DNA of 64,000 bases from an uncultured Hyphomicrobiales bacterium (GTDB lineage: Bacteria; Pseudomonadota; Alphaproteobacteria; Rhizobiales; Ancalomicrobiaceae), in the NCBI GenBank assembly GCA_903930435.1, contig CAIYYN010000042.1, positions 124,001-188,000 of the forward strand, in the 5' to 3' direction. The notes below the pieces were generated by a model that did not search any database, had not been told where the DNA came from, and worked only from the letters and a program-made list of their open reading frames with translations. Both the position numbers and the translations under genes were made by a program. Below are positions 1-9,789 of the stretch, one piece after another; position 1 is the first letter of the stretch, and every line of letters starts with the position of its first letter.

Positions 1-3000
1 GCTTCGGCTTCTGCGATCAGCTTGCGATCAAGCACGTCGTCAATGGGATGAACCTGCGACCCGTTGTGCCGGATCGCGCTTTCATCCGTTGAGGGCATGT
101 GGAACAGCTTGGCAAAGTTGAGGCCACGTGCCTTCCAGTGGCTATTGTCAGCCTTCTCCATCAGGAAGTCCGTGCGACCTACAAGCTGCTCGAGCTTGGT
201 GAAGCCCATGGAGGCCAGGATCTCGCGGATCTCCTCGGCGATGAAGAAGAAGTAGTTGATCACATGCTCGGGCGTTCCCTTGAAGCGCTTGCGCAACACC
301 GGATCCTGCGTGGCGATTCCAACTGGGCAAGTGTTCAGATGACACTTGCGCATCATCAGGCATCCGGCCGCAATCAGCGGTGCCGTGGAGAAGCCGAACT
401 CATCTGCGCCAAGCAAGGCACCGATGACGACATCCCGACCAGTCTTCAAGCCGCCATCGACTTGCAGGCGAACCCGCGAGCGCAATCCGTTGACCACGAG
501 GGTCTGCTGGGTCTCGGCGAGGCCGATTTCCCAGGGCGATCCCGCATGCTTCAACGAGGTGAGCGGCGACGCACCCGTGCCACCCTCGAAGCCGGAAATC
601 GTGATGTGATCAGCGCGCGCCTTGGCAACACCGGCGGCAACCGTGCCGACACCGACTTCCGAGACGAGCTTTACCGAGACTTCGCCCGCCGGATTGACGT
701 TCTTCAGGTCAAAGATCAGCTGGGCCAGATCCTCGATCGAGTAGATGTCATGATGCGGCGGCGGCGAGATGAGACCAACGCCGGGCGTCGAGTGACGGAC
801 CTTGGCGATAACGGCATCGACCTTGTGCCCAGGCAATTGTCCGCCTTCGCCGGGCTTGGCACCCTGCGCTACCTTGATCTGCATCTGGTCGGAGTTGACC
901 AGATATTCCGCCGAGACACCAAACCGGCCTGAAGCGACCTGCTTGATCGACGAGCGCAGGGAGTCGCCATTCGGCAGCGGCTTGAAGCGATCAGCCTCTT
1001 CACCACCCTCGCCCGTGTTCGATCGACCACCAATCCGGTTCATCGCAATGGCAATGGTCGTATGGGCCTCGCGGCTGATCGAGCCGAAAGACATTGCGCC
1101 CGTTGCAAAGCGTCTGACGATTTCCGACGCCGGTTCGACGGATTCAAGTGCGACCGGTGCGCGACCAAGGTCCGCCGCTGACTTGATATCAAACAGGCCA
1201 CGGATCGTGATCAGATGGTCGTTTTGTGCATTGACGACATCCGCAAATTCGCGCCGATACTTGGCATAGGACGTCGCACCACCGTCGCTGCGGGCCGCGT
1301 GCTGCAAGGATGCGATCAGTTCCGGTGTCCAGGCATGGGCTTCGCCACGCAGGCGGAAGTTATATTCGCCACCTACGTCGAGCGCGTTGCGCAGGACCGG
1401 ATCATCGCCGAAGGCTTCCCGGTGCCGACGCACGGTTTCTTCCGCAATCTCGGCCAATCCGATGCCTTCGATCTGGCTCGCCGTGCCGAAGAAATACTGC
1501 TTCACCAGCTCGCTCGACAGGCCGATGGCGTCGAAAATCTGCGCGCCGCAATAGGACTGATAGGTCGAGATGCCCATCTTCGACATGACCTTCAGGAGGC
1601 CCTTGCCGATGGACTTGATGAAGCGGTGCACGAGTTCGTGCTCTTCGACGGTCGCGGGCAGCTGGCCCTTCATGGCGAGCAGGGTGTCGAAGGCGAGATA
1701 GGGATTGATTGCCTCGGCGCCATAGCCCGCCAGCAGCGCGAAATGATGGATTTCGCGGGCTTCGCCCGTCTCCACGACAAGCCCCGCGCGGGTGCGCAGA
1801 CCCTCGCGGATCAGGTGATGATGAACAGCCGCAGTCGCCAAAAGCGCCGGAATGGCAATCCTGTCGCGCCCGATCTCGCGATCCGACAGAACGATGATGT
1901 TGAAGACTTCGCCTTCGAAATAGCCCTCGACCGCCTTTTCCGCCTTCTCGCAGATCGAGTCGAGCGCCGCCTTCATGCCAGCCGCGCCTTGCGACGCCGG
2001 ATAGGTGATATCGATGGTGATCGACCGGAACCCGGCGTCCTTGACCTTCTCGATCGCGCGGATCTTTTCAAGATCCTCGTTTGTCAGGATCGGCTGCCGG
2101 ACATAAAGCCGCTTCTGTTCGGCGTCGTCAGCGTGATCAAACAGGTTTGGCCGCGGTCCGATGAAGGACACGAGGCTCATGACCAGTTCTTCACGGATTG
2201 GATCGATTGGCGGGTTCGTGACCTGCGCAAAGTTCTGCTTGAAGTAGGTATAGAGCAGCTTTGGCTTGTCGGAGAGTGCCGAAATCGGTGTATCGGTCCC
2301 CATCGAGCCAACGGCTTCCTGACCCGTTGTTGCCATGGGTGGCAACAGCAGCTTCAGGTCTTCCTGGGTATAGCCGAACGCCTGCTGCAGATCGAGCAAG
2401 CTGTCGAGCGCCTTTGGTGCCTGGATCGCAACCTCCGGCAGATCCTCGATGGCCAGTTGGGCATCACGGATCCATTCGGCATAGGGATGCGCCTTGGCCA
2501 TCTGCGCCTTGATTTCCTCGTCGGAAACGATGCGTCCCGCCTCGAGATCGATCAGGAGCATCTTGCCGGGCTGCAAGCGCAGCTTTTGCAGGATCTTGTC
2601 TTCCGGGATCGGGAGCACGCCTGATTCAGAGGCAAGGATCACACGGTCGTCATCGGTCACTACATAACGCGCTGGACGCAGTCCGTTGCGATCCAGCGTC
2701 GCGCCAACGGAGCGACCGTCCGTGAAGCAGATCGCCGCAGGCCCGTCCCACGGTTCCATGATGGCGGCATGGTATTCATAGAACGCCTTGCGGTCGGCAT
2801 CCATCGACTGATTGCCAGCCCAGGCTTCCGGGATCAGCGTCATCACCGCATGTGGCAGCGAGTATCCGCCCTGAACAAGGAACTCCAACGCATTATCGAA
2901 GCAGGCCGTATCCGATTGCCCCTCATAGGAAATCGGCCACATCTTCTCGATCTCGTCGCCAAATAGGGACGAGGTGGTCGAGGATTGCCGCGCATACATC

Positions 3001-3926
3001 CAGTTCATGTTGCCGCGCAGCGTGTTGATTTCGCCGTTGTGCGCAACCATCCGGTAGGGATGTGCGAGCTTCCAGCTCGGGAAGGTGTTCGTCGAAAAAC
3101 GCTGATGCACAAGCGCGATCGCACTGACGAAATCTTCGTCTGCCAAGTCAGGGTAATAGTCGGCCAGTTGATAGGCCAGGAACATGCCCTTGTAGACGAT
3201 CGTCCGGCAAGACATCGACACGCAGTAGAACACGTTCTGGCTGCGCTTGGTTGAACCATTGCGGTCTGCTTCGTATACTTCGCCCGAAACAACCTTGCGG
3301 ACAATGTAAAGACGCCGCTCGAATGCATCCTGATCCGTGATTGGCGACTTAGAGCCAATGAACACCTGCGCTATCACCGGCTCGGTCGCGCGGACACCAT
3401 CTGACAGCGATGCGTTGTCCACAGGCACAATGCGCCAGCCGAGCACTGTCAGGCCTTCTTCGGTTACTGCCTTTTCGGTGAGCGTGACGGCGCGCTTGCG
3501 CTCCGCCTCATCCTTCGACAGCATCAACATCCCGATGCCATACTCGCCAGCTCCCGGGAGCATAAAACCGAGCTTGCTGCATTCACGCGCAAAGAAGGCA
3601 TGCGGGATCTGGACGAGGATACCGGCACCATCGCCCATCAACGGGTCGGCACCAGCCGCGCCGCGATGCTCGAGGTTCTCAAGGACCTGCAATGCATCCT
3701 GAACAATCGAATGCGACTTGACGCCCTTCATGTGCGCAATAAAGCCGACACCACAGCTGTCGCGTGTCGATGCCACGTCAAAAAGACCCTGGCTTTCGGG
3801 AAGACCGTCTCGCCCCGTGATCAGGCGGTTTTTGGCGAGATCGGACCCTGAGTTAGCCGCTTTGGCGGCGCTCGTCTCGACGACGCGTCCCAACCCGTAG
3901 GCTCCTTCAGCTTCGATTCTGGCCAT
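1..3926 (-). CDS. gltB: Glutamate synthase (NADPH) large subunit, C-terminus cut by window edge
   Basis: Catalyses the glutamine- and NADPH-dependent conversion of 2-oxoglutarate to glutamate, together with the small subunit GltD. About 1308 residues are visible. A propeptide of roughly 55 residues precedes the conserved [10 protein letters not shown] motif, whose Cys is the amidotransferase nucleophile after processing. The central and FMN-binding domains follow, with the conserved GEGGEE and [10 protein letters not shown] stretches. The 3Fe-4S cysteine motif [15 protein letters not shown] lies near residue 1195. The C-terminal beta-helix domain of about 250 residues is beyond the left edge. 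ATG at 3926 is chosen because GAGGAG lies eight bases upstream. gltD is not in the window. The reading frame is intact throughout. Confidence 0.97.
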   Translation of the reverse strand, partial: MARIEAEGAYGLGRVVETSAAKAANSGSDLAKNRLITGRDGLPESQGLFDVASTRDSCGVGFIAHMKGVKSHSIVQDALQVLENLEHRGAAGADPLMGDGAGILVQIPHAFFARECSKLGFMLPGAGEYGIGMLMLSKDEAERKRAVTLTEKAVTEEGLTVLGWRIVPVDNASLSDGVRATEPVIAQVFIGSKSPITDQDAFERRLYIVRKVVSGEVYEADRNGSTKRSQNVFYCVSMSCRTIVYKGMFLAYQLADYYPDLADEDFVSAIALVHQRFSTNTFPSWKLAHPYRMVAHNGEINTLRGNMNWMYARQSSTTSSLFGDEIEKMWPISYEGQSDTACFDNALEFLVQGGYSLPHAVMTLIPEAWAGNQSMDADRKAFYEYHAAIMEPWDGPAAICFTDGRSVGATLDRNGLRPARYVVTDDDRVILASESGVLPIPEDKILQKLRLQPGKMLLIDLEAGRIVSDEEIKAQMAKAHPYAEWIRDAQLAIEDLPEVAIQAPKALDSLLDLQQAFGYTQEDLKLLLPPMATTGQEAVGSMGTDTPISALSDKPKLLYTYFKQNFAQVTNPPIDPIREELVMSLVSFIGPRPNLFDHADDAEQKRLYVRQPILTNEDLEKIRAIEKVKDAGFRSITIDITYPASQGAAGMKAALDSICEKAEKAVEGYFEGEVFNIIVLSDREIGRDRIAIPALLATAAVHHHLIREGLRTRAGLVVETGEAREIHHFALLAGYGAEAINPYLAFDTLLAMKGQLPATVEEHELVHRFIKSIGKGLLKVMSKMGISTYQSYCGAQIFDAIGLSSELVKQYFFGTASQIEGIGLAEIAEETVRRHREAFGDDPVLRNALDVGGEYNFRLRGEAHAWTPELIASLQHAARSDGGATSYAKYRREFADVVNAQNDHLITIRGLFDIKSAADLGRAPVALESVEPASEIVRRFATGAMSFGSISREAHTTIAIAMNRIGGRSNTGEGGEEADRFKPLPNGDSLRSSIKQVASGRFGVSAEYLVNSDQMQIKVAQGAKPGEGGQLPGHKVDAVIAKVRHSTPGVGLISPPPHHDIYSIEDLAQLIFDLKNVNPAGEVSVKLVSEVGVGTVAAGVAKARADHITISGFEGGTGASPLTSLKHAGSPWEIGLAETQQTLVVNGLRSRVRLQVDGGLKTGRDVVIGALLGADEFGFSTAPLIAAGCLMMRKCHLNTCPVGIATQDPVLRKRFKGTPEHVINYFFFIAEEIREILASMGFTKLEQLVGRTDFLMEKADNSHWKARGLNFAKLFHMPSTDESAIRHNGSQVHPIDDVLDRKLIAEAE

Positions 3927-3989
3927 CGGCCGCTCCTCACACTTATCGTTCTGGTCAAAAGGCCAACAACCGGCTCATTGAAGCCATCA

Positions 3990-4005
3990 TGCAAGTCGCT
4001 CGCCA
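3990..4005 (-). promoter_or_regulatory. Candidate sigma-54 promoter of gltB
   Basis: On the minus strand the sequence TGGCGAGCGACTTGCA has the GG-N10-GC spacing of a -24/-12 element and matches TGGCAC-N5-TTGCA at most positions. It would start transcription near 3979, about 50 bases before the gltB ATG. A 17-base partial dyad at 4079-4095 (TGCC...GGCA) sits about 108 bases upstream of that start, where an NtrC-type enhancer could lie, but it matches the NtrC consensus only in part. Visual match only. Confidence 0.45.
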
Positions 4006-4095
4006 ACAGGCTATTGTCCTTGCAACGGCAGAATAAGGCGGCTTTAAGCCATGCGTCTGTTCTTCACTAGCATGCTAATGCCCAAATTTTAGGCA

Positions 4096-4557
4096 AAGAT
4101 GCCTTGCCTTGATTTCCCAGCGACGCACAGAGTGGTCGCAGCCGAAAAAGCGATGACTGTCTACCGTCCACAAGCCGCTGATTGTTCATCCCTTTTGCCG
4201 TCCACACCAGCTTTGATGCGCACGCCTTCAAGATTGCAAAAACAAGCCTGGAACAAATGGGACAGTATTGCTGTCCTATTACAATCAGGACCATGCCAGA
4301 AAACCGTGAGCTTCGCAAGCATACCGCGATAAACGGGAGAGATATGTCGCTCCTCTGGCTTGTAAAGGATTGATGGCCACGGCGTGTGTCGCACCCGTAG
4401 CCAGCAGACGTCCCGCTCGGCGGAAAATCGATCAGCTTAGATCAGGTTCAAGTCTCTCTATCTGAAAGCGTTTCAGAACCATTATGGTTTCGGCCTACGT
4501 GACGCTGGTCTGCGAGTATGTTAACTGGCATCGGGTCACAGTTCGAGGGAGACAGAC
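4096..4557. other. Intergenic region with no recognisable gene
   Basis: This 460-base stretch lies between the divergent gltB and threonine aldolase genes. Short open frames on both strands overlap each other and resemble no known protein. It presumably holds the aldolase promoter, but no convincing -35/-10 pair could be picked out by eye. Confidence 0.5.
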
Positions 4558-5604
4558 ATGCGTTTCGGCAGCGACAATTGGGCGGGAGCATCCGACAAGG
4601 TCATGCAAGCCCTCATGGCGGCCAATGCCGACCTCGTTCCGGCCTACGGCGCCGATCCCCACACGACCCGGCTCCAACGCCGCATCAGTGACCTGTTCGA
4701 GCGTGATGTCGCGGTTTTGCTGGTCGCGACCGGGACAGCTGCGAATTCACTGGCAACAACGGGGTATTGTCCCCCCCATGGTGCGATCCTCTGTCACACG
4801 ACCGCTCATCTCAATACCGATGAATGCGGTGCGCCTGAGTTCTTTGGTTCCAACAAAATCCTCGGCCTGCCAGGTGGGCGAGCCAAGATTGATGTTGGTG
4901 CGCTTGCCGATCTGCTCGCCCGCCCGCCACGCGGCGTGCACCACGTCGTGCCATCCGTACTCACGCTTTCGCAATCGACCGAGCTTGGCACAGTCTATAC
5001 AGTTGACGAGGTCAAGGCTTTGACCTCGCTCACAAAGGACAAGAATGTCACCGTTCATATGGACGGTGCGCGGCTGGTCAATGCACTCGTCACACTCGGC
5101 TGCACGCCAGCAGACATCACCTGGAAGGCTGGCGTTGACGTGCTGTCGTTCGGAGCAACGAAAGGTGGGTGCCTGCTCGCTGAAGCTATCGTTCTATTCG
5201 ACCCATCTGACGAAGACCGATTCGCATTCCTGCGCAAGCGGTCGGGGCAACTTGTCTCCAAGCACCGCACGCTATCGGCGCAATTCGACGCCTGGCTTGA
5301 AGGGGATCATTGGCTGGATCTCGGCCGACACGCCAACGCCATGGCCAAACGTCTCGCAGATGGGATCAGGCGATCCAACAATGCCCGTATCAACTGGTCG
5401 CCGGAAGCCAACGCCCTGTTTGTCTATATGAGCCCCTCCACCGTCGAGCGGCTGCGCGCAGCAGGTGGACAGTTTTATGAATGGGATACCGACGGGCTCG
5501 AGGCGCATGACATACCGCAACCGGGCGAGGCACTCTATCGGTTTATTACAAGTTTCCGGACGACCGAGGACGATATCGATCAATTCCTGCAGGTTCTTGG
5601 CTGA
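4558..5604 (+). CDS. Low-specificity L-threonine aldolase family, PLP enzyme
   Basis: A 348-residue fold-type I PLP enzyme of the threonine aldolase / beta-eliminating lyase family, which cleaves L-threonine or L-allo-threonine to glycine and acetaldehyde. The N-terminal FGSDNWAGA, the HMDGARL motif (PLP-ring aspartate) and SFGATKGG (Schiff-base lysine near residue 201) are all present. Length and motif order fit bacterial LtaE/GlyA-like proteins. The ATG has GGGAG seven bases upstream. It stands alone, divergent from gltB. Substrate preference (free threonine or other beta-hydroxy amino acids) cannot be read from sequence. Confidence 0.9.
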   Translation: MRFGSDNWAGASDKVMQALMAANADLVPAYGADPHTTRLQRRISDLFERDVAVLLVATGTAANSLATTGYCPPHGAILCHTTAHLNTDECGAPEFFGSNKILGLPGGRAKIDVGALADLLARPPRGVHHVVPSVLTLSQSTELGTVYTVDEVKALTSLTKDKNVTVHMDGARLVNALVTLGCTPADITWKAGVDVLSFGATKGGCLLAEAIVLFDPSDEDRFAFLRKRSGQLVSKHRTLSAQFDAWLEGDHWLDLGRHANAMAKRLADGIRRSNNARINWSPEANALFVYMSPSTVERLRAAGGQFYEWDTDGLEAHDIPQPGEALYRFITSFRTTEDDIDQFLQVLG

Positions 5605-5611
5605 TCCGGGC

Positions 5612-5640
5612 GCAAAAACGCCCCGGCGTTGACCGGGGCG
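5612..5640 (-). terminator. Intrinsic terminator of the small heat-shock gene
   Basis: An 8-bp GC-rich stem, CGCCCCGG / CCGGGGCG, with a six-base loop lies 24 bases beyond the hsp20 stop. On the minus strand it is followed by TTTTTGC, the layout of a Rho-independent terminator. On the plus strand there is no T-run, so it mainly serves the minus-strand gene. Confidence 0.8.
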
Positions 5641-5663
5641 TAGATAGAACAGTCAGCCGTGAC

Positions 5664-6146
5664 TTAAGCGGCGATCTGGGCGTTCGTGCTCGTTTCGATC
5701 GTGTTCGTCGCAATCGGTTGCGCCCCGACTGTTGCGATCGGGATCTGGCGCGGCTTCAAGGCCTCGGGAACCTGACGTTCCAGATCAACATGCAGCAAAC
5801 CGTTCTCAAGCACAGCACCCTTGACGACAACGTAATCAGCAAGCTGGAAACGCCGCTCGAAGGCTCGCGATGCTATGCCGCGATAAAGGACTTCCTTCGG
5901 CGAATCGATTTCGGTCTTTTCCGCCTTGACCACAAGCGACCCGTCCCGGGTCTCGATGGTCAGGTCCTTCTCACCAAAACCGGCCACAGCCATGCTGATC
6001 CGGTAGGAATTTTCAGCGGTTCGTTCGATATTGTATGGTGGATAGGCATTTTGCACAGCTTCGACGTTGCCAACATTATTCAAAAGCTGGAACAGTCGGT
6101 CGAATCCAACGGTCGAACGATAGAGTGGTGAAAGATCATAACGCAT
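5664..6146 (-). CDS. Small heat-shock protein, Hsp20/IbpA family
   Basis: A 160-residue alpha-crystallin-type chaperone that holds unfolding proteins for DnaK/ClpB. The N-terminal arm, with YPPYNIE leading into the first beta strand, and the alpha-crystallin domain (about residues 36-130: SYRISMAVAGF, RGIASRAFERRF, ENGLLHVDL) match rhizobial class A HspH/IbpA proteins. The C-terminal IPI-type anchoring motif appears as RQIPIA. The ATG has GGAGGA six bases upstream. That Shine-Dalgarno is part of a leader hairpin, see the ROSE-like element. A sigma-32-like promoter lies upstream and a terminator follows, so the gene is monocistronic. Confidence 0.95.
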   Translation of the reverse strand: MRYDLSPLYRSTVGFDRLFQLLNNVGNVEAVQNAYPPYNIERTAENSYRISMAVAGFGEKDLTIETRDGSLVVKAEKTEIDSPKEVLYRGIASRAFERRFQLADYVVVKGAVLENGLLHVDLERQVPEALKPRQIPIATVGAQPIATNTIETSTNAQIAA

Positions 6147-6260
6147 AGTAGTCCTCCAGAATGAGCGACATGTGTGTTGAACAAAAGATCAGATAGAGCC
6201 AATTATTTCAGCCTGGTCGCCCGATCTGGCGCGACCACTATCTGATCCATTCCATGAACC
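6147..6260 (-). promoter_or_regulatory. ROSE-like RNA thermometer leader of hsp20
   Basis: The leader folds into stacked hairpins. Perfect 10-base arms GATCAGATAG / CTATCTGATC (6238-6247 and 6187-6196) enclose an inner GGTCGC / GCGACC hairpin (6231-6236 and 6215-6220). Next to the start codon, TCGCT (6164-6168) faces the GGAGGA Shine-Dalgarno (6152-6157). The U(U/C)GCU motif opposite the ribosome site is the hallmark of ROSE elements of rhizobial small heat-shock genes, which melt with heat to allow translation. Architecture and position are seen directly. The function is inferred from the family. Confidence 0.75.
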
Positions 6261-6279
6261 CTTTCGGCGTCCACGGTTA

Positions 6280-6314
6280 TCATGTGTGCAGTGGCAAATA
6301 GGCTTTCAAGGGGT
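6280..6314 (-). promoter_or_regulatory. Sigma-32 (RpoH) type promoter of hsp20
   Basis: The minus strand carries CACCCCTTGAA, a near-perfect match to the RpoH -35 consensus, with CTTGAA at 6305-6310. Seventeen bases on is ACACATGA (6280-6287), a partial match to the CCCCATNT -10. Transcription would begin near 6270 and make a leader of about 125 bases, the right size for the ROSE-like fold. Confidence 0.65.
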
Positions 6315-6443
6315 GCATTATCAGAAATTGTTGGTCACACTGAAATTCCGTTGGCATCCGCGACATAAGTGATTTGGATTGCGAATGAAGCAACTTTGAT
6401 GTGAAAAGTGAGCCCTGAGTTAGGATCGAAGCCTGGAGCCGCA

Positions 6444-7385
6444 ATGTCGATTTACGATCATCCCGACAATCCAATCCCGGAAGGAGCGGTTGCAGGATTC
6501 ATTGCGGCAGACGATGGACGCAAGTTGCGGGTAGCCAGATGGGTTCCGGCACAATCTCACAAAAGGGGCACGGTTTGTCTCTTTCAGGGTCGAGCCGAGT
6601 ACATTGAAAAATATTACGAGACTATTCGGGACCTTCTGGTGCGCGGGTTCGCCGTTGCAACCTTGGACTGGCGTGGACAGGGGGGATCACAGCGCTTCAT
6701 ACGCAAGACCCGGCGTGGCCATGTCGTCGATTTCGATGAATATGGTCTTGATCTTGCCGCCTTCATGACACAGGTCGTGCTCCCCGACTGCCCGCCCCCC
6801 TACTATGGCCTTGGGCATTCAACCGGCGGTCTCATCCTGCTGCATCAGGCGCACGAAATGCGCACCCGGTTCAGGCGCTATGTGCTGTCATCACCATTCC
6901 TGGGTCTGGGCAAATATGGAATATCAGAGCCTGCTGCCCGCGTACTGGCAAGCTTTCTCGCGAACACCGGATTTTCGCGGAGCTATATCATCGGCGGGAG
7001 TGGCCGTGCCGTTGACAGCGATCCCTTCGAAGGCAACCGCCTGACCGGCGATTTGGCTCGATATACGCGCAATCAGTCTGTCTCGAAGTCTGTGCCGCAA
7101 GTGACCGTTGGTGCGCCAACCATCGGCTGGCTCCGCGCAGCGTTTCGGGCAATTGACCAGGTCAAGCATCCTGACTTTGCCGAGCGGCTGCGCATCCCGA
7201 CCCTGATCATGGCATCGACATCTGACCGCATCGTTTCGCCGTTTGAAATCGAACGATTTTCCGTGACATCGAAGCAGGTCCATCTGGTGATGATGTCTGG
7301 TGCCGAACACGAACTACTTCAGGAACGCGCCGTCTATCGGGAGCAATTCTGGGCCGGATTTGACAGTTTCGTGCCGGGAAGCTGA
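6444..7385 (+). CDS. Alpha/beta hydrolase, lysophospholipase/monoacylglycerol lipase-like
   Basis: A 313-residue serine hydrolase of the PldB / monoacylglycerol-lipase group (Hydrolase_4). The nucleophile elbow GHSTGG lies near residue 130, an acid (TSDRIV) near 260 and the catalytic His in GAEHELLQE near 284. LDWRGQGGS is the usual strand-turn ahead of the elbow. No signal peptide is seen, so it is probably cytoplasmic. ATG 6444 is preferred to the in-frame GTG at 6408 because TGGAG lies just upstream. The start region is divergent from hsp20, and the stop is one base from the convergent hisN stop. The natural substrate is unknown. Confidence 0.85.
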   Translation: MSIYDHPDNPIPEGAVAGFIAADDGRKLRVARWVPAQSHKRGTVCLFQGRAEYIEKYYETIRDLLVRGFAVATLDWRGQGGSQRFIRKTRRGHVVDFDEYGLDLAAFMTQVVLPDCPPPYYGLGHSTGGLILLHQAHEMRTRFRRYVLSSPFLGLGKYGISEPAARVLASFLANTGFSRSYIIGGSGRAVDSDPFEGNRLTGDLARYTRNQSVSKSVPQVTVGAPTIGWLRAAFRAIDQVKHPDFAERLRIPTLIMASTSDRIVSPFEIERFSVTSKQVHLVMMSGAEHELLQERAVYREQFWAGFDSFVPGS

Positions 7386-7386
7386 C

Positions 7387-8187
7387 TTACACCATCTGCG
7401 AAAGCAATGTCAGAACCTTGTCGTGCAGCCGTCGGTCGCCGGTTGCAACCACTTGCCCGCCATTGGCAGCAGACCCGCCGGTCCACGACGTCACAATACC
7501 GCCCGCACCTTCAATAATGGGAATAAGCGCTACGATATCATAGGGATTGAGTCCCGATTCGATCACGAGATCGGCCTGCCCCGCCGCAATCATCGCATAG
7601 CCGTAGCAATCAGTGCCATAACGCGCCAGCCGCACCTGTTGCTCGATCCTGTCGTAGAGGACTCGCTCTTCACCTTTGAAGAGCGCGGGTGTCGTCGTCA
7701 GCATGACGGCATCGGCAACATCCTGACAGGGGCGAGCCTTCAGCTCTCGAGCCCCGTCCGGGCCTCGATACCAGGCACGTCTGGTGTCGCCCGCAAAACG
7801 TTCACCGGTGAATGGCTGGTTCATGACGCCTTGGACAGGTCGTCCTTTTTCGGTAAGCCCAATCAGGGTGCCCCAGGTTGGAAGGCCGGAAATGAAGGCA
7901 CGCGTCCCATCAATGGGGTCGAGCACCCAAACATAGTCAGCGTCTGTCCGGTCGTTGCCGAACTCCTCACCCAGGATCCCATGATTAGGGAAGCGATCAA
8001 GGATAAGGTCCCGCATCACAACTTCGGCAGCGCGATCTGCGGCCGTGACCGGATCGAAATGCTGTCCGGCCAGTTTGTTTTCCACCACAAGCGCACTGCG
8101 GAACAACGGCAGAATTGACTGCGCCGACGCATCGGCTAACTCATCCAAAAATGATGCAATGTTATGCATATAATTCACGTCAGACAT
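7387..8187 (-). CDS. hisN: Histidinol-phosphatase, inositol-monophosphatase family
   Basis: A 266-residue Mg-dependent phosphatase of the IMPase superfamily. Metal-binding motifs are visible in order: GEEFG (about residue 70), DPIDGT (about 90) and LNPYDIVAL (about 215). CYGYAMIAAGQADLVIE is typical of the HisN branch, which hydrolyses histidinol phosphate in histidine synthesis in actinobacteria and many alphaproteobacteria. ATG 8187 is chosen because GGAGA sits eight bases upstream. A longer form starting at 8226 has no such support. A general inositol or nucleotide phosphatase role cannot be excluded. The gene borders the suhB/MmgR-type sRNA, which is transcribed away from it. Confidence 0.82.
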   Translation of the reverse strand: MSDVNYMHNIASFLDELADASAQSILPLFRSALVVENKLAGQHFDPVTAADRAAEVVMRDLILDRFPNHGILGEEFGNDRTDADYVWVLDPIDGTRAFISGLPTWGTLIGLTEKGRPVQGVMNQPFTGERFAGDTRRAWYRGPDGARELKARPCQDVADAVMLTTTPALFKGEERVLYDRIEQQVRLARYGTDCYGYAMIAAGQADLVIESGLNPYDIVALIPIIEGAGGIVTSWTGGSAANGGQVVATGDRRLHDKVLTLLSQMV

Positions 8188-8370
8188 GCAAATTATCTCC
8201 GAACTTATTTTCACCTGGTGTTTCAATCCAAGTCACTTGAAGCCTAACGTGTTGAAAGTGAACCCAATTAGAAGCCAATTGAACCCCCGACACGCAAAGC
8301 GCTAGACTTCAAACCATGAAATCCCTGAGTGTTCAAAAGTGCAAGTAATTCGATTGTCGCGGCTATTTGG

Positions 8371-8399
8371 TTGACAATAGTGCGCCGCAATGGCACATT
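8371..8399 (+). promoter_or_regulatory. Promoter of the suhB/MmgR-type sRNA
   Basis: TTGACA at 8371-8376 is a perfect -35 hexamer. After a 17-base spacer comes CACATT (8394-8399) as a weak -10. Transcription would start at about 8406, directly at the first hairpin of the sRNA. Confidence 0.6.
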
Positions 8400-8405
8400 T
8401 TGCAC

Positions 8406-8496
8406 CGCAGCATGGCATTGCCTGCTGCAGCCCTCCTTGGGCGTTTCCTCCCTTGACTTAGGGCCGCTGCGGTTTCGCAAGCGGCCTTTTTTCTTT
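8406..8496 (+). ncRNA. suhB / MmgR (alpha-r8) family small RNA
   Basis: A small transcript of about 85-90 bases is delimited by a TTGACA promoter and a strong terminator, with no open frame. A first hairpin, GCAGCA...TGCTGC (8407-8428) with inner GGC/GCC, is followed by GCCCTCCTTGGGC, then the pyrimidine-rich GTTTCCTCCCTTGACTT, then the terminator stem. The GGGCGTTTCCTCCC core next to a GGCCGC terminator is the signature of the alphaproteobacterial suhB motif, identified in Sinorhizobium as the trans-acting sRNA MmgR. The CCTCC motifs can pair with Shine-Dalgarno sequences. It lies beside an IMPase-family gene, as the motif's name would suggest. The family call is from memory of its motif. 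Confidence 0.78.
8462..8496 (+). terminator. Rho-independent terminator of the sRNA
   Basis: The stem GGCCGCT / AGCGGCC (8462-8468 and 8480-8486) is followed directly by TTTTTTCTTT. It is clearly oriented for the plus strand, where no protein gene precedes it, which is what exposes the sRNA. Confidence 0.9.
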
Positions 8497-8534
8497 TGAA
8501 CGTTCAACCGACCTATCCTTCTGCGATCGATTGA

Positions 8535-9466
8535 TCACTCCGCCGCCAGCGGTCGAGCCCGTTGCCGATCCTTCTGATAGCTCATTATCTCATCGGCAAA
8601 CGCTGTCAGATCGATCCCGAGACGCTCAAAGCTGTCCAGTTTTTCGTAAGTGGCTTCATTCATGTAGAGACCACGATTGATCTCAACCTGAAGGGCGTGC
8701 AAACCTTGCGCAGGGCGTCCGTAATGCTCGGTGATGAATCCGCCAGCATAGGGCTTGTTTCGGGCGACTGTATACCCGAGCGACCTCAACGTCCGGGCGG
8801 CAATGTCGACCAGCTCAGCAGCGCAACTTGTGCCGTAGCGATCACCGAGGACGAAATCGGGTCGACTGGCAGAATCAGTGCCTCGAACAACCGATGGCAT
8901 TGAATGGCAATCAATTATCACGGAAAAGCCGAACCCGACATGCAACCGGGCCAGGGTCTTTCGGATAAGCGCATGATACGGCTTGTAAATCGCTTCGATG
9001 CGGCTCATGGCCTCCTGGACGTCGAGCGGCTCCCGATAAATCTCCTCATGCTCTGCTACGATCCGGGCAATCGTTCCCAGACCACCGGCAACGCGAAGCG
9101 ATCGCACATTGGCATAGGATGGCAGGCGTCCGCGAAACATCTTGGGATCGAGCTCATAGGGCTCGCGATTCACATCGAGGAAGGCGCGCGGGAAATTGGC
9201 CTTCAGCAATTGAGCGCCGCCCATGAGCACCCCGGCAAACAGCTCCTCGACGAAACTGTCTTCCGAACGCCGGATGGTATGCGCGTCAAGCCGTGATGCA
9301 GCAAGGAAGCGATCGGTGTAATGTCGACCGCTATGCGGCGAATTGAACAGGAATGGCGCTATCGGGCATTCCGGGGACAAGAGTTCGAAGGCAGGCACAG
9401 CCTCATCTGCATCAGCCGAGAACGACTGACTTGCGTCTCCGGAGAAATGCGCTTCACGAACGATCA
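8535..9466 (-). CDS. N-formylglutamate amidohydrolase family (HutG-like)
   Basis: A member of the FGase family, zinc hydrolases that split N-formyl-L-glutamate into formate and glutamate. Seen are FNSPHSGRHY (metal-binding His), LDVNREPYELD, IIDCHSMPS and ALQVEINRGLYMNE, all in family order. About 310 residues result from ATG 9466. An in-frame ATG at 9566 would add 33 residues without family similarity. Neither start has a good ribosome site, so the 5' end is uncertain. No other histidine-utilisation genes are nearby. The gene lies next to cpdR. A role on another formylated or acylated amino acid is possible. Confidence 0.85.
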
Positions 9467-9789
9467 TCTCGCTCGAGCCCGTCGATCTGTCTGGGAGCTT
9501 CGTCAACTCGAATCCCGCTGTTATGTCCTGAATGCATGTTTTCAATAAAATCGTGCCATTGTCCATCGCGGCAGAGAGGGACTGGCGGGCGAACTCGATG
9601 TGTCGGATGGGCTATGTCACGCCTTCACCCCTCCTCAAAATGGCACTTTCCAGGCGTTTATGCCAGCGACGCTGCCCGCCCAGCGATAATTAGCGTTGGG
9701 TCCTTCAAATTTAACCGACATTTCACCTGATATTTACCGCGCACGGTATCTATGTGATGAATAGTATCTCTAGTGCAAAAGGTCATCGG

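Noticed and set aside
1215..2624. A 469-codon open frame on the plus strand
   Set aside because: It lies entirely opposite gltB, whose product is conserved throughout this stretch. It is a mirror frame caused by GC-rich codons.
4067..4394. Several overlapping 60-80-codon frames on both strands upstream of the threonine aldolase gene
   Set aside because: They overlap one another, have no ribosome sites and no family resemblance.
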